Assembly (NCBI RefSeq): GCF_018143015.1
Contig: NC_054746.1
Coordinates: forward strand, 32,453,129-32,517,128
Source: Lytechinus variegatus
Lineage: Eukaryota > Echinodermata > Echinoidea > Temnopleuroida > Toxopneustidae
Length of the DNA: 64,000 nt
Direction: 5' to 3'
Shown: piece after piece, positions 27,901 to 42,900 of the stretch
How the letters are laid out: each line of letters opens with the position of its first letter
Position numbering within the stretch: the stretch's first letter is position 1
Translations under genes and position numbers: made by a program
The notes under the pieces: generated by a model
What the model was told of the DNA's origin: nothing
What the model saw: only the letters and a program-made list of their open reading frames with translations
Database searches by the model: none

Positions 27901-30900
27901 TGAAAATCCATATTTTATCGTTCGAAATAGAAATTTTAAATAGAAGTACTCCAAAAATTCATTTTGCCCAATCGATCATGGGTCCGGCAGCCACTGTGCA
28001 GCACCAGATCGACAATGCTCTGTCTTCTTGAATGTTGAATGCCAAACAGGTACCAGCAATTTCCATCTTTTTACGTCATTTGGTCTAATGCGGCCGGCAT
28101 TTGAACTCTCAACTTCCCGATAGTGAGACAGACGCTCTGCCAACTGAGTCAACACACTGGTTCAGCCTGATATTGGGAACAAACAAGTTGCACAGCCCAT
28201 TCTTTAAAAACTGATGAGCATAACTTTTCTATGGATGATTTAAATTTTTATTGGCTGTTGGGCCCTGTCTTTAATAATTTATTTTTGATATCAGACACAT
28301 GGTATGAATTATTAGTGGCCCATTCCATAAAGACTTTCAATTGTAATTGTACCATGGAAAATTAAATTTTGATTGGCTGCTGGGCCCTGTTACCATGATA
28401 GCAAAGTTTCTATTGTTAGTTCTTTCTACAAATGGGCCTCAGGTGTATGTAACTTGTAAGCTGAAGTACATGTATCGTGGGGAATGGACACCAGAAGAGT
28501 GAAATAAGCATTAATTCACAGTAGTTTTTTTTTTATCCCCAGTATCTGTAGATGCTTTGTTAAGTAAATTTTTACTATTATCTTTTTTTCATTACTGTTT
28601 TTCTTACATATATGGAAGCTTAAAGGTGAATGCCAGTTTTTGTAACGATATCAAAATGAGTTGGTACAGAATCGAATGAAATAACCACCAAAGTGTCTTT
28701 TTGTATAAATAAAGAATATGTGCCAAAGGATTCTGGAAGAAATTGTGTAATTGCTGAGAAATTAGCAAATAAGCACAGGATTTGGGTCAAGCGTCAGGCA
28801 CGACATTCAAAGCAATAATAATACACTGTCCCATGTGCGCTTATCTGTGTTGGTGATATTCAGTGTAAATATTTTTCAGCGTAGATTTCAAGATTTCACA
28901 AAGTTCAGTTTATGTGACTGTACCAGATCTAGATCCTCGATGATATACTGACAATTAAGCCTGGTTTCACAGACTTTCTCATGAAATCAGTGTTTACTGC
29001 AACTACTGGCATTTCTCTTTAAATCATTAGGTACTTAAGTGAAACATCCTTATCTGTGTATTCCACAAGTGTAGTTTTGAGTATCCAAGATAAAAAAAGG
29101 GACAATTAGAATTTGGCCATAATTAAAAAAAAACATCCCTCTTAGATTACAGTTGTTTGATCCCCTGTAACTTTCTATTTCTTTAATGCAAAATGTTATT
29201 CGCCATGGACAGAATAGGGAAAAGTAGCCCCCCCCCTGCAGTATAGAAATGTTGTTTTCACCTGTTATGACATAGAAAGAATTGTATTTTATTTTGTTTT
29301 GTCCAGGCTTTTGACCAATTCATGACCACCAAGTTTGCGACTGTAAAGCGTTACGGTGGGGAAGGAGCTGAGAGCATGATGGCATTTTTCCATCAACTTT
29401 TTACTCAAGCTGTTTCAGGTATCCATTTTTTTTCCTTTGAATTATTATTGATTATCATTGATGAAAACAGGGGTCAATTACCTGCAGCCCCATTTTGACA
29501 TTTTAGCCTATTCCTGAATCCTGTGAGATTTTGAGTTCCCCCTTTTTTTGTGACAGATGACTTCTATTGTTATTTACTCATCAATATTTGTTGTTGATTT
29601 TTTTTTACTGATTGCTTATACCATGGTCACATTTGTTCTACGGCGGCCGTACGGCGAGTCGAAAACAGCCGTTTTATCAATGTTGATTCAAACCACCTAT
29701 ATATAGTCGGACAAAAAATTTTATAACGGCTGTTTTCGACTCGCCGTACGGCCACCGTAGAACAAATGTGACCATGGCATAAGAAAGCATGAATGCTTGA
29801 AAGCAAGCAACCAGAAGACTGATAGCTTAAGGTCCTCTTCGAGGGACCTGGTAATGAGGATTAATTCCTTTTCAAAGGGCACCAACGCACCAAGTGGGAA
29901 TATAACCTGGATCACTGGAATCCAAAACCCCCTCTCTACAGACTGAGCTATCGCGCCTTCTTATCCATGATAGACTGTAACATACTGCTACTCTGCCCCT
30001 TCCCACTGTAGATCTATCACTGATAGCTGTGGAAATTACACCCCAGCTGTGCTTACTTGTACACTGCATTATGATGATGATTACATCCATTATGATCATA
30101 TATAATGTTATTACTCATGTTATGCTGATTTCCACTGTCGTACATTAAAAATGTTTCCAAGTTTTTGTATGAAAGCCAAATTGATAGGAAAATAAATGAA
30201 AACAAGCAACAATAAACCATACAAATTGCATATCATACCAGCTAACTAGTATAATGAATATATTCGTTCTTGTGGCTTTTCATATGAACACATGTTAATT
30301 TTACTTTTCCCCTTTCAAAATAGATGGAGTTGAAGACATTGTTCTTGCCATGCCACATAGAGGGCGTTTGAATCTTTTAATGGGACCACTTGGTTTCTCA
30401 CCACTGGTGATGATGAAGAAACTCCGGGGTAACCCAGAGTATGCCCCACATCTGCACTGTGTGGGAGACATACCAACCCATCTCTGTAAGTACATTTGGT
30501 TAATTATTCTTTTTCAATTTGGGTCATATGCATTTATCACAATATCCTACAGTTTTACTGGCTCTTGTTAACGGATGGTGCATTAGTGGGAAACATGTAT
30601 TCAATGAATTGTGTCTCTTGCAAACTGCAGGGTTTACATCATCAAACCTGTTACTTAAGCAGAAATTATTCATAAGGTAAAAATGACAAAAGTAGAGTAT
30701 GCTATAATATACAGTGCGTCCCACAAAAAAAACGAAACAGATTTATCGATGAGTTATCATAACTTAATCACAAATAAAATAGATAAATGACCTACCATTG
30801 TAAAGCTTAGAATCTCCTCTTTCATCTGAAATTATTTAGATTATTTCTCATTCACGCATGAGTGAGCAAAAGCAATTTGAAGAGGGATACAAAAGAGTCA

Positions 30901-33900
30901 TTTGGCAGGCTGTATCTGGGTTTCAAAATGAAAACCTTATTTTTCAAAAGTTCAATATCTGTTCTTTAATTTGATACCTCAATTACAGAAAATGGTCGAG
31001 AAATAACAAAGTTCTGGTTATTTAAATAAGGCTTGAATTTCAATTATTTCACAAAATGAATAGGTTCTACAGGCTAGCGTTCAAACTCACTTGACACTCC
31101 ATTTTGTTGACGATCAGCCATGCATTGAGTCTTTTGTTAACGATGCGATAGCTTCTGTTGGAAACCGGTGAAAACATGTTTATTTAATGAAATTATGGAA
31201 ATACAAGCATCGTGTCAAGGGAACATAACTTTTTTTATTTTTTGACAATTTTTTGTGATTAGGGTATCAAATAAAAGAGCAGATATTGAACTTTTTAGGC
31301 ATGTCATTTTCTTTTTGAAATTCAGATACCCCCCGCCAAATGAGTTTTTGGTATCTTTTCTTCAAATTTTTTTTGCTTTTATGCGTGAATGAGGAATAAT
31401 CTAAGTAATATCAGATGAAAAAGGAGATTGTAAGCTTTACATTGGTAGGTCGTTTGTCTATTGTATTTGTGATTTAGTTATGATAAGTAATCGCTTAATC
31501 CCGGTTTTGTTTTTTCTTGGACGCACTTTATAAGGACTAAGAACTTCATTAATAAGATAAGTGCATAAATTAACAAAAATAAGTGCCATAAATTAACAAA
31601 AGTAAGTGCATAAATATGAGTAACATAAATAAATCCTAAAATCAATTAAAAAGTAAGGCAATTGCAAATGATGAATAAAATTGTTTCATCGAGTCAATAT
31701 TGATTTAACAATGGCTGGGCCTTAATCATAAGTAGAAAAAGTGGACAAAATAATGGGATGACCTTTGTATTAAATCTCAAAGGACAAAAAAAAGATATCA
31801 GATTAGGCGATTAGTTCCATCTCTGTTTTAAGTTTTCATAAACATTATGTTTTGTCATACTCATAAGGGGTTAAGTGGTTGCTTATATTAATGTGTCAAA
31901 GTAGAAAAACTTCCATAAATATGATGATTAATTATGCTTAAAATTTTACTGCTATGTTTAGAAAAAAAGATAAAATTTTTGTTTCAATTAAAATTTCCTG
32001 GTATTAAGAATGCTATAAAATCACTATACTTCTATACAAATGAAATTTCATAATTTTCACAATCATCTATTGTATCAAATATTGGAACAAAGAAGAAAAA
32101 CCACCTTATTTGCCTTCCAAATAGCCCTTTTTCTGTTATGGTCTAGGGCCACTCCAACGTTTCTGTGTTGTACTATTGTATTCCTGTGTATTTACACAGG
32201 GACGTCCGTGGATCTGGATGTGGACGGAAAAGAATTGCATCTCTCTCTCATTCCTAATCCTTCACATCTTGAGGTAAAGATGCGATGGGAAAAAATATTT
32301 TGCCTGTCGCCCTATTTCTCGCTCTGTGAACAAACGAGAAAATATTTGTATCTAGTTTGTATTTTGTTGCTTTGCTGTGATGTGTGCTTTTCTGTAATCT
32401 AAGTAAGGTTCACCTCAAAGAGTGTTTGATCACCATTTGTCATCTTAAAAGTTGTTAATGAAAATAGTGGTAGTTGTGTGCTTTGAAATATTGAATTGCG
32501 AAGGCCTGTATCCTAAAGTCTGGTTTTGCTTACACCAAGGTCTAATTCTGTGTCAAACTTATGGGAAACCAACAAAATTCAAACTTACATTTACATTTTT
32601 AGGTTTAAATGGTGAAGAGAATTATTTCAGTATTTATTCATTGTCAGTTACGAATGATTTGAGTGCTATTGACCAGAGTCTGAATTAAACCTGAATTCAG
32701 AATATGGGCTTAGCTGTTTAACTGCTAGATTTGTTCAAAATGTTCAAAACAGTACTGTATCTTATCATTTGAGTATTTCTGTTTCATGATTCTTAGAAGA
32801 TGTAGTCTCTGCAATTTTAAATTCAGTTGACATTTAGCATTCATACATTATTCATGTTTTGTTGATAATCTTTTTTTAGAAGATGCATCATTACTGCCTA
32901 CTGCTGAAAATGGAATAAACTTATGCATATTAACCATCTCTGCTAATTTTAACCAAAGTTTAAAAAAACAACAACAAATTATCGGTTTGCAAAATGCAAT
33001 CAATATTGCTGTACATCATACAAATGTTATTTAGTTAGCCCATTTACTTGAATTTAATTTCATTTTAGAAGTTTAGCATTTATGTCTGAGGTTATTGATG
33101 GAGTTTCTTCTTATGTCTATTCATATTCCAGCTTATATGATCAATTTCTCTCATGTTTTTTATGAAATTATTGGTGTAATAACGTAACAAGATTCTACAT
33201 GTATGTGGTCATGGTATGTAAAATTAATACTTTATTTCATAATTTGTTTGATTTACTAGAAGTTTTCTAAACATAAAAGCAAGTTTTCAAATGAATTCAA
33301 TTGAAGTAGATGAGAGGTACTCTGTATTGGTAATGAACTTTGCAATATAATGTCAACAATTAATTTGATACATACATATGTTTACTTCTAGGCTAATATA
33401 CCTGTTGGCATTGGTAAAGCTAGAGGGCGCCAGATGAGAAAACAAGAAGGTGACTATGCTGCTGATCTGCCATCTGATTGTTGTCATGGCGATAAAGTCT
33501 TGAACGTTCTTCTTCATGGTGATGCAGCTTTTGTTGCCCAGGTATGTGGTGGTTTGTTGTAATGAAATGAAAATTGGTTGACTTGTGCAAAGCATATTGG
33601 CGTGAACGCACCAAAGAGGTTTAAAAAGACTCTGTGTGTGAACTGTGAAAAGAGTGGGTAAACAAACTGCCCATGACACATAATTACCTTCATACCTGAT
33701 TCTATGATAAACTAATAACTGGGTGCTTTCAAAATTGATTGATACTTTCACATTACCATTTTGCCCTAATCACTTATTTCTTTGTCATACTGTATGTGTC
33801 AGAGTGTAGTGGATAGGTCTCTGGACTGTGAATAATTAGGTACTGGATTCAAACCTTTCTTGAGTTCTAAAGATGATGATATATATGAGTTACCTCATGG

Positions 33901-36900
33901 ATTACAAACATCAGTGAAGAATGCATGGCCTTTTTGGAACCATGAAATATGTTTTTTATTAAAGCTGGAATACTTTCAAGAGAATAGACAATGTGCATTT
34001 AGTTCTTTGTGGACTGATTTAATTGATTTGGATAATTCATCCATAAAGCAAAATTAATTATCAATGTAAAAACTGAAAAATTGTTTTGTTATTAAATTTG
34101 CTAAACAATTGTTACAATTGTTTGATTTCTCCACCAGAAAAATAAACCTTCCTCAAAATGAGGAGAGTCTCTTTAGTATTCAAGGGAAAATAGCATTCTT
34201 GTAAAATGTTTATTTACCTTTTCATTACACCACAGGGGGTGATTGCTGAATGTTTTGCGATGGCCAACCTTCCTCACTATGCAGTAGGTGGATCCATACA
34301 CCTAGTTGTCAACAACCAAATTGGCTTCACCACACCATCTGAGAGAGGGCGCTCTTCTCCATACTGTAGTGACATTGCCAAAATGAATGGAAATCCTGTT
34401 ATCCATGTGAATGGCATGGATCCTGAGGTAAATATATATAAAAAGACTAATGCTGTTATTGACCAAATAAAACTATCAAAATATAAAGGTTTTTGCCGTC
34501 TAAAGAAGCTTGGTTTCATTTAGAGCACCAATTTTTGAGTGACAAAATAATATAGGGTTATTGAATCAGTGAAATTACAACTGTGTGATATGATATTGGA
34601 TGTATATTGTTTTTAAACCATGTAATTAGACCAGCATTTTGAATTAAATTTGAATTCAGAATATTGTACTACTTTCATGATTGAAAGTATACATGTAGGG
34701 GAAGGCGGGGTAAGTTGAGCATAGGGGCAAGTTGTGCCACCACCTCCAGGCCAATAATGAATGAGTCGGACATTGTGGTGGTGTCATGTATTGATGACCC
34801 ATTACATAACCCTTTACCCAACCATATTGTTTTTGACTTTGAAACAAAAAGTACTTTTTTATACGGAAAAATACAAATTTCAGCAAAAAAAGTAAAAAGA
34901 GGTGTAAAATAGTGGAGTGCTGTTTCCCCACACACGTCTTTAAATATGATAAAGAAATAACAATATTGTTAGACCAGGTATGGATCTTCATTATTTTCAT
35001 AGTCTTTTCAATGATGGATGCATAAGAAATGAGTGGATGTGAAAATATCGCATTATTGTTCGGACTGGGGTACTTTGAGCCAGCCATGGTAATTCTTATG
35101 GTAATAAGAGTGAAAAATCAAAAAAATCTTGAAAAGCCATTGATATGCAGGCAGAAAGGTGTAAATTCACATGACAGTTCTTTTACTTTTAGCGGATGTT
35201 AGTATTTATAGAGAATTAGCAAGTGAAAAGACTTGAAATAAAAAATTGTCATGCTGCTTCTTCCCGCATACATTTTGTACATAGTTTTTGTGGCCCAACT
35301 TACAATTTACCCCACATATTTACCCCACATATGGGGCAAGTTGAGCCATTTGACATCGTTTTTTTCAAAGGTCACAATGAATTTCAGTGTGGGGGTAGAA
35401 AGTTATATATAGGTGAAAAATGTTTCCCAAGAATCAAATTTAAAGGCAAGGTACTTATTTCTACAATATTATTAGTCATATCAATTCTAACATGCAAAAT
35501 GCAAAAAGTGTCACAACTTACCCCGCCTTCCCCCACAGACCTGCCAATCGTTCCCTTTTTAGAGTATTTGTTCCTCTTTTTTGCTATAAATACACCAATA
35601 CTTTTTTGTATGATTTGTTACTTTTTTTAAAATTTCTGATCATTGAGTATGTATCACACGCAGCATAGTCTTATGCCATTTTGTCTTAATTGTGTGATGA
35701 GCTTCCATGCTTAAATGCAACTTTATTTTGTAATTGCATCCTTGGGGTATGCTCTATTGTCCATATTCCAGGCTGTTCTATCAGCTTGCAGGCTTGCAGT
35801 GAGCTACAGACACAAATTCAGGAAAGATGTGGTGGTTGATTTTTTGTGCTTCCGTCGCTGGGGTCATAACGAGCTTGACGACCCCTCCTTCACCCAGCCC
35901 ATCATGTATGATAACATCCGATCAAGGCTCAGCATACCAGATACATACATCCAGAAAGCTGCCGTAAGTAGAAGTTGATCAAAATGGTTGGTCCGTGCGC
36001 TCTCAAACTGCAATCACAAATTAAAATTGAAATTTATTCAGATTGTTGTTACTGTGGGCCAGACAACAATATATTTTCCACACTGATTTTTTTTTCATTC
36101 CAAGCCCGGCTCAGCCAGGAAGCAGGGTCAACTGGGAGTCATAATGCATGTCCAAATCAGAGGCAGGCTGCTAATGTCACTCAGGGTAACTAAAAGTTGC
36201 TCAGGCAAAAAGCGTATATGAATCCAGCACTTGTTGATATTATTGATAAATCATTGAACCATAATTGAGATATCTGCAGAGTCAATCTTTCAAAATGCTT
36301 AATTATTCTTTTTCAATTTGGGTCATATGCATATATTACAATATTATCTTACGGTTTTACTGGCTCTTGTTAACGGATGGGCATTAATGGGAAACATGTA
36401 TTCAATGAATTGTGTCTCTTGCAAACTACAGGGTTTACATCACCAAACCTGTTACTTAACCAAACCAAACCTGTTATTTCCAGCATTTCATGATAATGTT
36501 TTGAAAAACATTTTTTCATAAGGCTGAGGAAAGCTGCTAGAATGCAACCCTATTTCAAAAGAAGTTTTTTAAATCACATTTCAGGGGTAAAGTAGTGAAA
36601 ATTGAATGCAGCCTCTGATAAGTCCAGTCTGTCACATGTACAAATTATTTTTTTTTCCATAGATTTTATTAATTTCAGTCTTGTGTCAATGAAAATTCTA
36701 GGAATGATGAATTAATTTTGGAAAGTATCCCTGTTAGAATGATTATTGGCTTTTCCAAAGGTTGGCAGCTCTGATAATGATACAATTTTTTTTGAAGGGA
36801 GAAGTATTTACAAAAAAATCATATTTTTATTGCAGGAAGAGGGATCTATCAGTAAGGAAGAGATTGACAAGAATGTTTCAGAGAAGATTCAGGAGTGGAA

Positions 36901-39900
36901 TCGATGTCTGAAAGAAGCAGACTCCTCCCCCGCCCATGCCTATGAATCCATACGTCAGGGTCAATGGTCATCATGTGATCCTCCTCCATCACACATTGCA
37001 TTATGGGATACAGGTGAGTTTGGTTTAAGTAGAACTTTGTGAGAAGAAATGAAATAGAGTAATCATTATGGGAATATAAATGACGTATGTGAAGATAATT
37101 GTATATGCTGAGAGAGATCTTCTATGCAGGCAGCTCAAGTAATCAGTTATTGTTGATTTAATACCAGAGCATCTGGTAGGCTAGGTACAGCAAGCTTCCA
37201 TTTGGCTGCAATCCCTGTGCATGTGGCTGGATATAACTGATCCCCTACATGTAGATGTGTATGAAAGAAGGAATGAAAAGATGAATCTTGTGTCTGTTTA
37301 ATCTATATGACTAGAAATAAGTAAAGTTATTGTTAATCTGGGACTGTTTTTTTAAAGAAATTATGATGATCTTTTCCCATAAGGCTTAGCTAAACTACCA
37401 TGATGGCAGGATTCAAGTTTCCATGGAAATTTATTTAATTTGCAGAGTTTCCATAATTGTAAGACCTTTATTAAACAAGCGATTGCTCTGAAAATTGCCA
37501 TGATACAATCATTTAACCTATGGGATATGGCACTCAGATTATATTTCAACTGGAGTGTGAAAAGTTTTCAAGGCTTACATGAGTAGGCGCTAGACCAGGG
37601 GGTTCTACCACTGCCTTCACATTTCTGCAGGGAAACAGATACATTTGTTTCTTGAAAGCGACTTCTGTGCGGGGAACTTATTTTGTACAGAACAGATATT
37701 GAGGTCTAAATTAGTGATAGTCAATGCAGTACATTCCAAAACCACTAGTACACACTATAATGTGCCTCACATTGACGGTCTCCTTAAAGGTAAATGACAG
37801 TAGTTGCAGTAAAACACTCATTTCATGAGAAAGTCTGTAAAACCAAGGTTAAGTATTACTATATCATTGTCGATCTAGATCTGGTACAGTTACATAAACT
37901 GAACTTTATGAAATCATATAATCTAAGGTGAAAAACAATCACACTGAAGATCGCCAACACAGACAGGCACACGTAGGACAGTGTATATTATATTGCTGGA
38001 ATAAAGACCCGACGGAAGTGCCCGAATCCGCGCTTATTTTGCTTATTTCTCAGCAATTACACAATTTCTTCCAGAATCCTTCGGCACATATTTTTTATTC
38101 ATATAAACAGATACTTGGGTGGTCATTATATTGGATTCTGTAAACAGTCATTCTGAGATCGTTACCACAACTGGTATTTATCTTTCACTAACCTTGCATT
38201 TTATTTAATGCTCGTATGTGTGTACATGTACTATGAAACTAATGTACTTATTTTTGCTTTCTTCTTGTTTTGCAGGTGTTGAAACAGATTTACTGAAATT
38301 CATTGGGGGAAAGTCTGTAGAGATTCCTAATGATTTTGTGAGTATTAATGAATTATATCTATTTATAGAAGTAAATACTGTTGAGGAAGTATTACAAAAG
38401 AGGTGTAAGGATTATATAAAAATATGTATTTAATCCTAGTGACCAATTAAAAATAACAATAATAATTTTATGAAAATGACTGATAAGGAGGGCAGCAGAA
38501 ATAAGTTTTGTCAAATCAAAATTGTATGAGAAACATCAACCAAAATTTCCACTAAACCTTTTGTTTTTGCAGGGTATACACCCGCATCTAAAGAAGATCT
38601 TTGTAGATGCAAGATTGAAGAAACTAGAGGAGGGATCTTCTATAGATTGGGCTACTGCAGAGAGTTTGGCTTTTGGGTCATTGCTACTTCAAGGTATTTT
38701 TTTTTTTGTAGTAATAAACCCATTCCCCCCCCCCCCCCGAAAAAAATAATGGAAGTCAGAGTATGTCTGATAATCTTTCCAAGCCCACAGTACTAAGCAA
38801 TGATTTAACTTGAATTCCCTTCAGAATGGTACCCTCTTTGTTATTATATCATAAGGGAAGAAGCAATATTCAAAAGTGTAGGATAAGGTTTGTAGTTTAT
38901 ACACCATCTGTAGCACCTTTATGTGTTGAACAGTGGGGTCAATGGTTTACACATAACGCAAATGGTAGACATCTGTCTGGCTTTTCAATACATAGACATT
39001 TCTGCAAAGGACACAGTTACATCCGAACAAAGATTGCTTCCTCGAATGAATTCTATTTAGTAGTCGTTCATGGACTAGTCTATGAAGCTTGCAATGTTTG
39101 GTTTTCTGTCTTTGTCCAGGTAAAAAAGACCTCATAACGATTTGGCTCTGTTTGATTGGGAAAAATAACAAAAACCATAACACATCCATAACACAAGTTT
39201 AGACTTTGGAATTTTCCCAGGTGATCATTTGGATCACTTCCTTTATTGATCCGGGCTAGATTAGTCTAGGAAAGCAAGTGTGATTCAGATTATTTTTAGG
39301 CCATTGATAATATGTACTTTGTTTTAAAAAAGTTTATTCTAGATGATTTTCAGGCTTTCATATAAATTGTAAGTGCTATCCCTGATAAAAGATCCTAAGA
39401 TTCTGGTTGAACCGTTCTTGTTCACTAATATTTACCTTCCTCCTTCCACCCCCCCCACCACCATCAGGATTCAATGTGAGACTAAGTGGTCAAGATGTAG
39501 GGCGGGGTACCTTCAGTCATCGTCATGCCATGCTGGTTGATCAGGATAATGACAGTATTCACATACCACTCAACCACATTGATCAATCACAAAGAGGATT
39601 CTTTGAGGTAATGATATGATAATGATACTTGGTTTATATAGCAAGAGTAAGCTTTAGAAATAAAAGGTGAAACCAAAGTAAATTTAATAATCTACTTATC
39701 CTGAATGTTAGTAACCTAACATAGAATATGATTTGAAACAGAAAAAATTATTGAAAATATGATATTATTCTTTGTGCATTATGTGGTACAATTCCTGATG
39801 AAAAGCCAATCAGCATAAGCTGATCATAACACCCTCTGAATTGACAAGCCAAGAAATCAACAAAATCACTGCAAATGCAAATTTGAAAGCTTGATGATTT

Positions 39901-42900
39901 TAAGAGTAAACCTGTCCTGATAAATGCTGTGTCCCTTATGGGGTTAACAGTTTCCACTATATCTAAAAAACAACAACTTTTTCCCCCTTTCATACTTTTG
40001 GTTAGGTTGCAAACAGCCCATTGTCAGAAGAAGCTGTGTTAGGTTTTGAGTATGGGATGAGCATAGAGACTCCTAATCTGATGGTTATATGGGAGGCTCA
40101 GTTTGGTGATTTCTTCAATGCTGCTCAGACAATCATCGATACCTACATCTTTCCTGGAGAGTGTAAGTATTATATTATTGATTTTTGTTCTTCACTGACA
40201 AATGCAAGAATAATTGAATTGTGATACATCTAGTTGCCAGTGGCTTATTTGTAGTTTGAACACAGAAATATAAATTTCATTTACACAGAATTTTTATTCA
40301 CTATTATCACTTACGACTGGAACACTGCATGAAGAACTTTGAAGTGTTAGGGTTGTTTTCCTTTAGGTATATTTTCAATATACATTTATAGTGTAACTTC
40401 CAAAATCATGTTCATTTTAATAAAAAATGTTAAGGAAGAATTTAAACCTAAACACATTAAGAAAAAGTTTTGCAAGGACCATAATAGGAGGCAAAGATTA
40501 CTTGGACCTTCTGATCTTGGACCCAATAACATGCGATGATTCATTTTCATTTGCCCTCACTTTGACTCTTTTTTCTAACCCCCATGCAGTAAAATGGCTT
40601 CTCCAAAGTAGTCTCGTCATGCTGCTTCCCCATGGCTTTGACGGAGCTGGCCCCGAGCACTCTTCCTGTCGTCTTGAGCGATTCCTTCAGGCTTGTGACA
40701 GCAGCGATGAGAGAGTGGATGGAGATAATGTCAATGTGCAGATTGCCAACCCAACAACACCAGCTCAGTACTTTCATCTTCTACGACGGCAGGTGTGTAT
40801 AGGATGGTGGAGGAAAGTTGAGCTATAACTTCTGAAGGTTTCCATGGCGAAGAAGAATAGTGTAGTAGGTCTTACGGTACACCATGTATCTTTCTTGGGC
40901 AAATGTTGGTCCTGAAAAGGACCACCCAATCTCGAGGTTTCGACAAGTGTGTTCTTTCTCCTGAGGACGACAAGAACACACTTGTCGAAACGTCGAGATG
41001 GGGTGGTCCTTTTCAGGACCAACATTTACCCAAGAAAGATACATGGTGTACCGTGAAACTTACTACACTAAAGTTGAGCTACTGCAAAAGTGGAATAAAT
41101 TCAGTTGATAACTTTTAAAAATTTACCCAGGTTGAACAGAACTACCATCTTCAACTGTTTTGGAGAGTTAATTTGAGATTAATTCAAAGGCATTATAGTC
41201 ATGAAAATTGTGTAGCTTTAACTTTTGAAGGGGGCGAAAAAGAATAGTGTAGTAGGTTTCACAGTGCACCATGTATCTTTCTTGGGCAGGTGTAGATCCT
41301 AAAAAGGACCACCCAAACTCATTTAGGGTGGCCCTTTTCAGGACCAGCACCCCCCCCCAAAGATACACGGTGTACTCTGAAACCTACTACACTAAGGTCT
41401 TCAGTATAATTAGATGGCAAACTTGAGTGATGTTTTGATTGGTTCAATTCTTTCCATTTCAGATGGTCCGTAACTACAGGAAGCCTTTGATCATGGCCTC
41501 TCCAAAGATCCTTCTACGTCTTCCAGCTGCCACTTCAGACCTCTCAGAGATGGGTCCTGGAACTAGTTTTAGACCAGTTATAGATGACAAGACTACTGAT
41601 CCTAAAAGGTATGTGATACAGTAACATTATAGTAATATTATACAATGGAGTGAAATCTCTAGGGACAGATATGTTATTGGAAAAAAGAAGAATGAGCATA
41701 CCTTCATTTGGTAAAGGCCATCATTTTTCGTGCAAGGTTTTTTCACTGATATGTATAGATTATTATGAGCAGGCCTACAGTATGAACAATGAATTATTTC
41801 TCATGCGAGCTCCTATTTTGGTGCAATTTACAAGAATGTTAAATGTATTATACACTTCTGATCTTGCTATGGCAAAGATAATTTGCGGTATTTAAAATGA
41901 TTATTGTCATTATTATTAATTTGGCAAGTACATTAAAAGAAATATCTGAGTCTGTTATTTGACTCCAGTGATAAGGCAGCCTCTGATTTTTATATCAAAC
42001 CCTTTTTTAATTGTAAAAACAGTATCCAGAAGATTATTATATGCTGTGGAAAGCACTACTATGCGCTACAGAAGGAGAGGGAGAGCAGACAGGCTCATCA
42101 TATAGCCATAGTGAGGGTCGAGTCTCTGTGCCCCTTCCCAGCTGACGTCCTGCAAAGTGTTTTAAGTAGATATACTAATGCCAAAGGTGAGATACTAATG
42201 GATGGATGGTATGATTAAATGTCGGACAAAATGATTGATGAATGGACAGAATGGCTATATAGTGATTGTGGGGAAAATTTGTCTGGTTGGAGCGAAGGGT
42301 CTGTGCTTGACAGCATGCCTTACACCAAAGATGAAATGGTGATGGATGGAAAGATAGATAGAATGTAGAAATTAGCCATGAATGAAGAATAAGATTGGAA
42401 TGAATACATAAGTGGATAGATGGATGAAGGAATGGAAGGCTCTGTGGATAAAGGATTGGACGGCTGGATGGATGAAGAGATGAACGGATGGTTAGATGAG
42501 AAATAAAAAGATGTGTCGGGCTGACCATCTAGTCAAAGTGGTAGCAGTCATTGCATCATGCAATGTGTGATGTGTATATGTTGTCACGCCAAAGATGAGA
42601 TGTATATGTTATATTCATAAACAAATAGACATGGGCTCTTGATTAAAAGTGATATTGGCAGACTTGGCAATCTTGTGTGTTAATGTTGTCCTACGCAGTC
42701 ATCAGGTGCAGAATAGATATTGTCGTGCCATAGATCAGATAGTGATCAATGGGTATAGATGTGACATTGATTAGAAATCATTTAATTTTTATTACTGAAA
42801 TGAATCTATATTATTGATTTTTTTTTCCTCTCAGAATATGTTTGGAGTCAAGAGGAACACAAGAATATGGGGGCGTGGTCCTTTGTAGCACCTCGCTTTG

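Noticed and set aside
33795-33860. tRNA-like plus-strand sequence (GTAGTGGATAGGTCTC ... GGATTCAAACC)
   Set aside because: Only weak box A and box B likeness and no foldable stems; too worn to list as a feature.
42175-42528. 117-codon minus-strand His/Pro/Ser-rich frame
   Set aside because: Result of the GGAT-type simple repeat in DHTKD1 intron 19.
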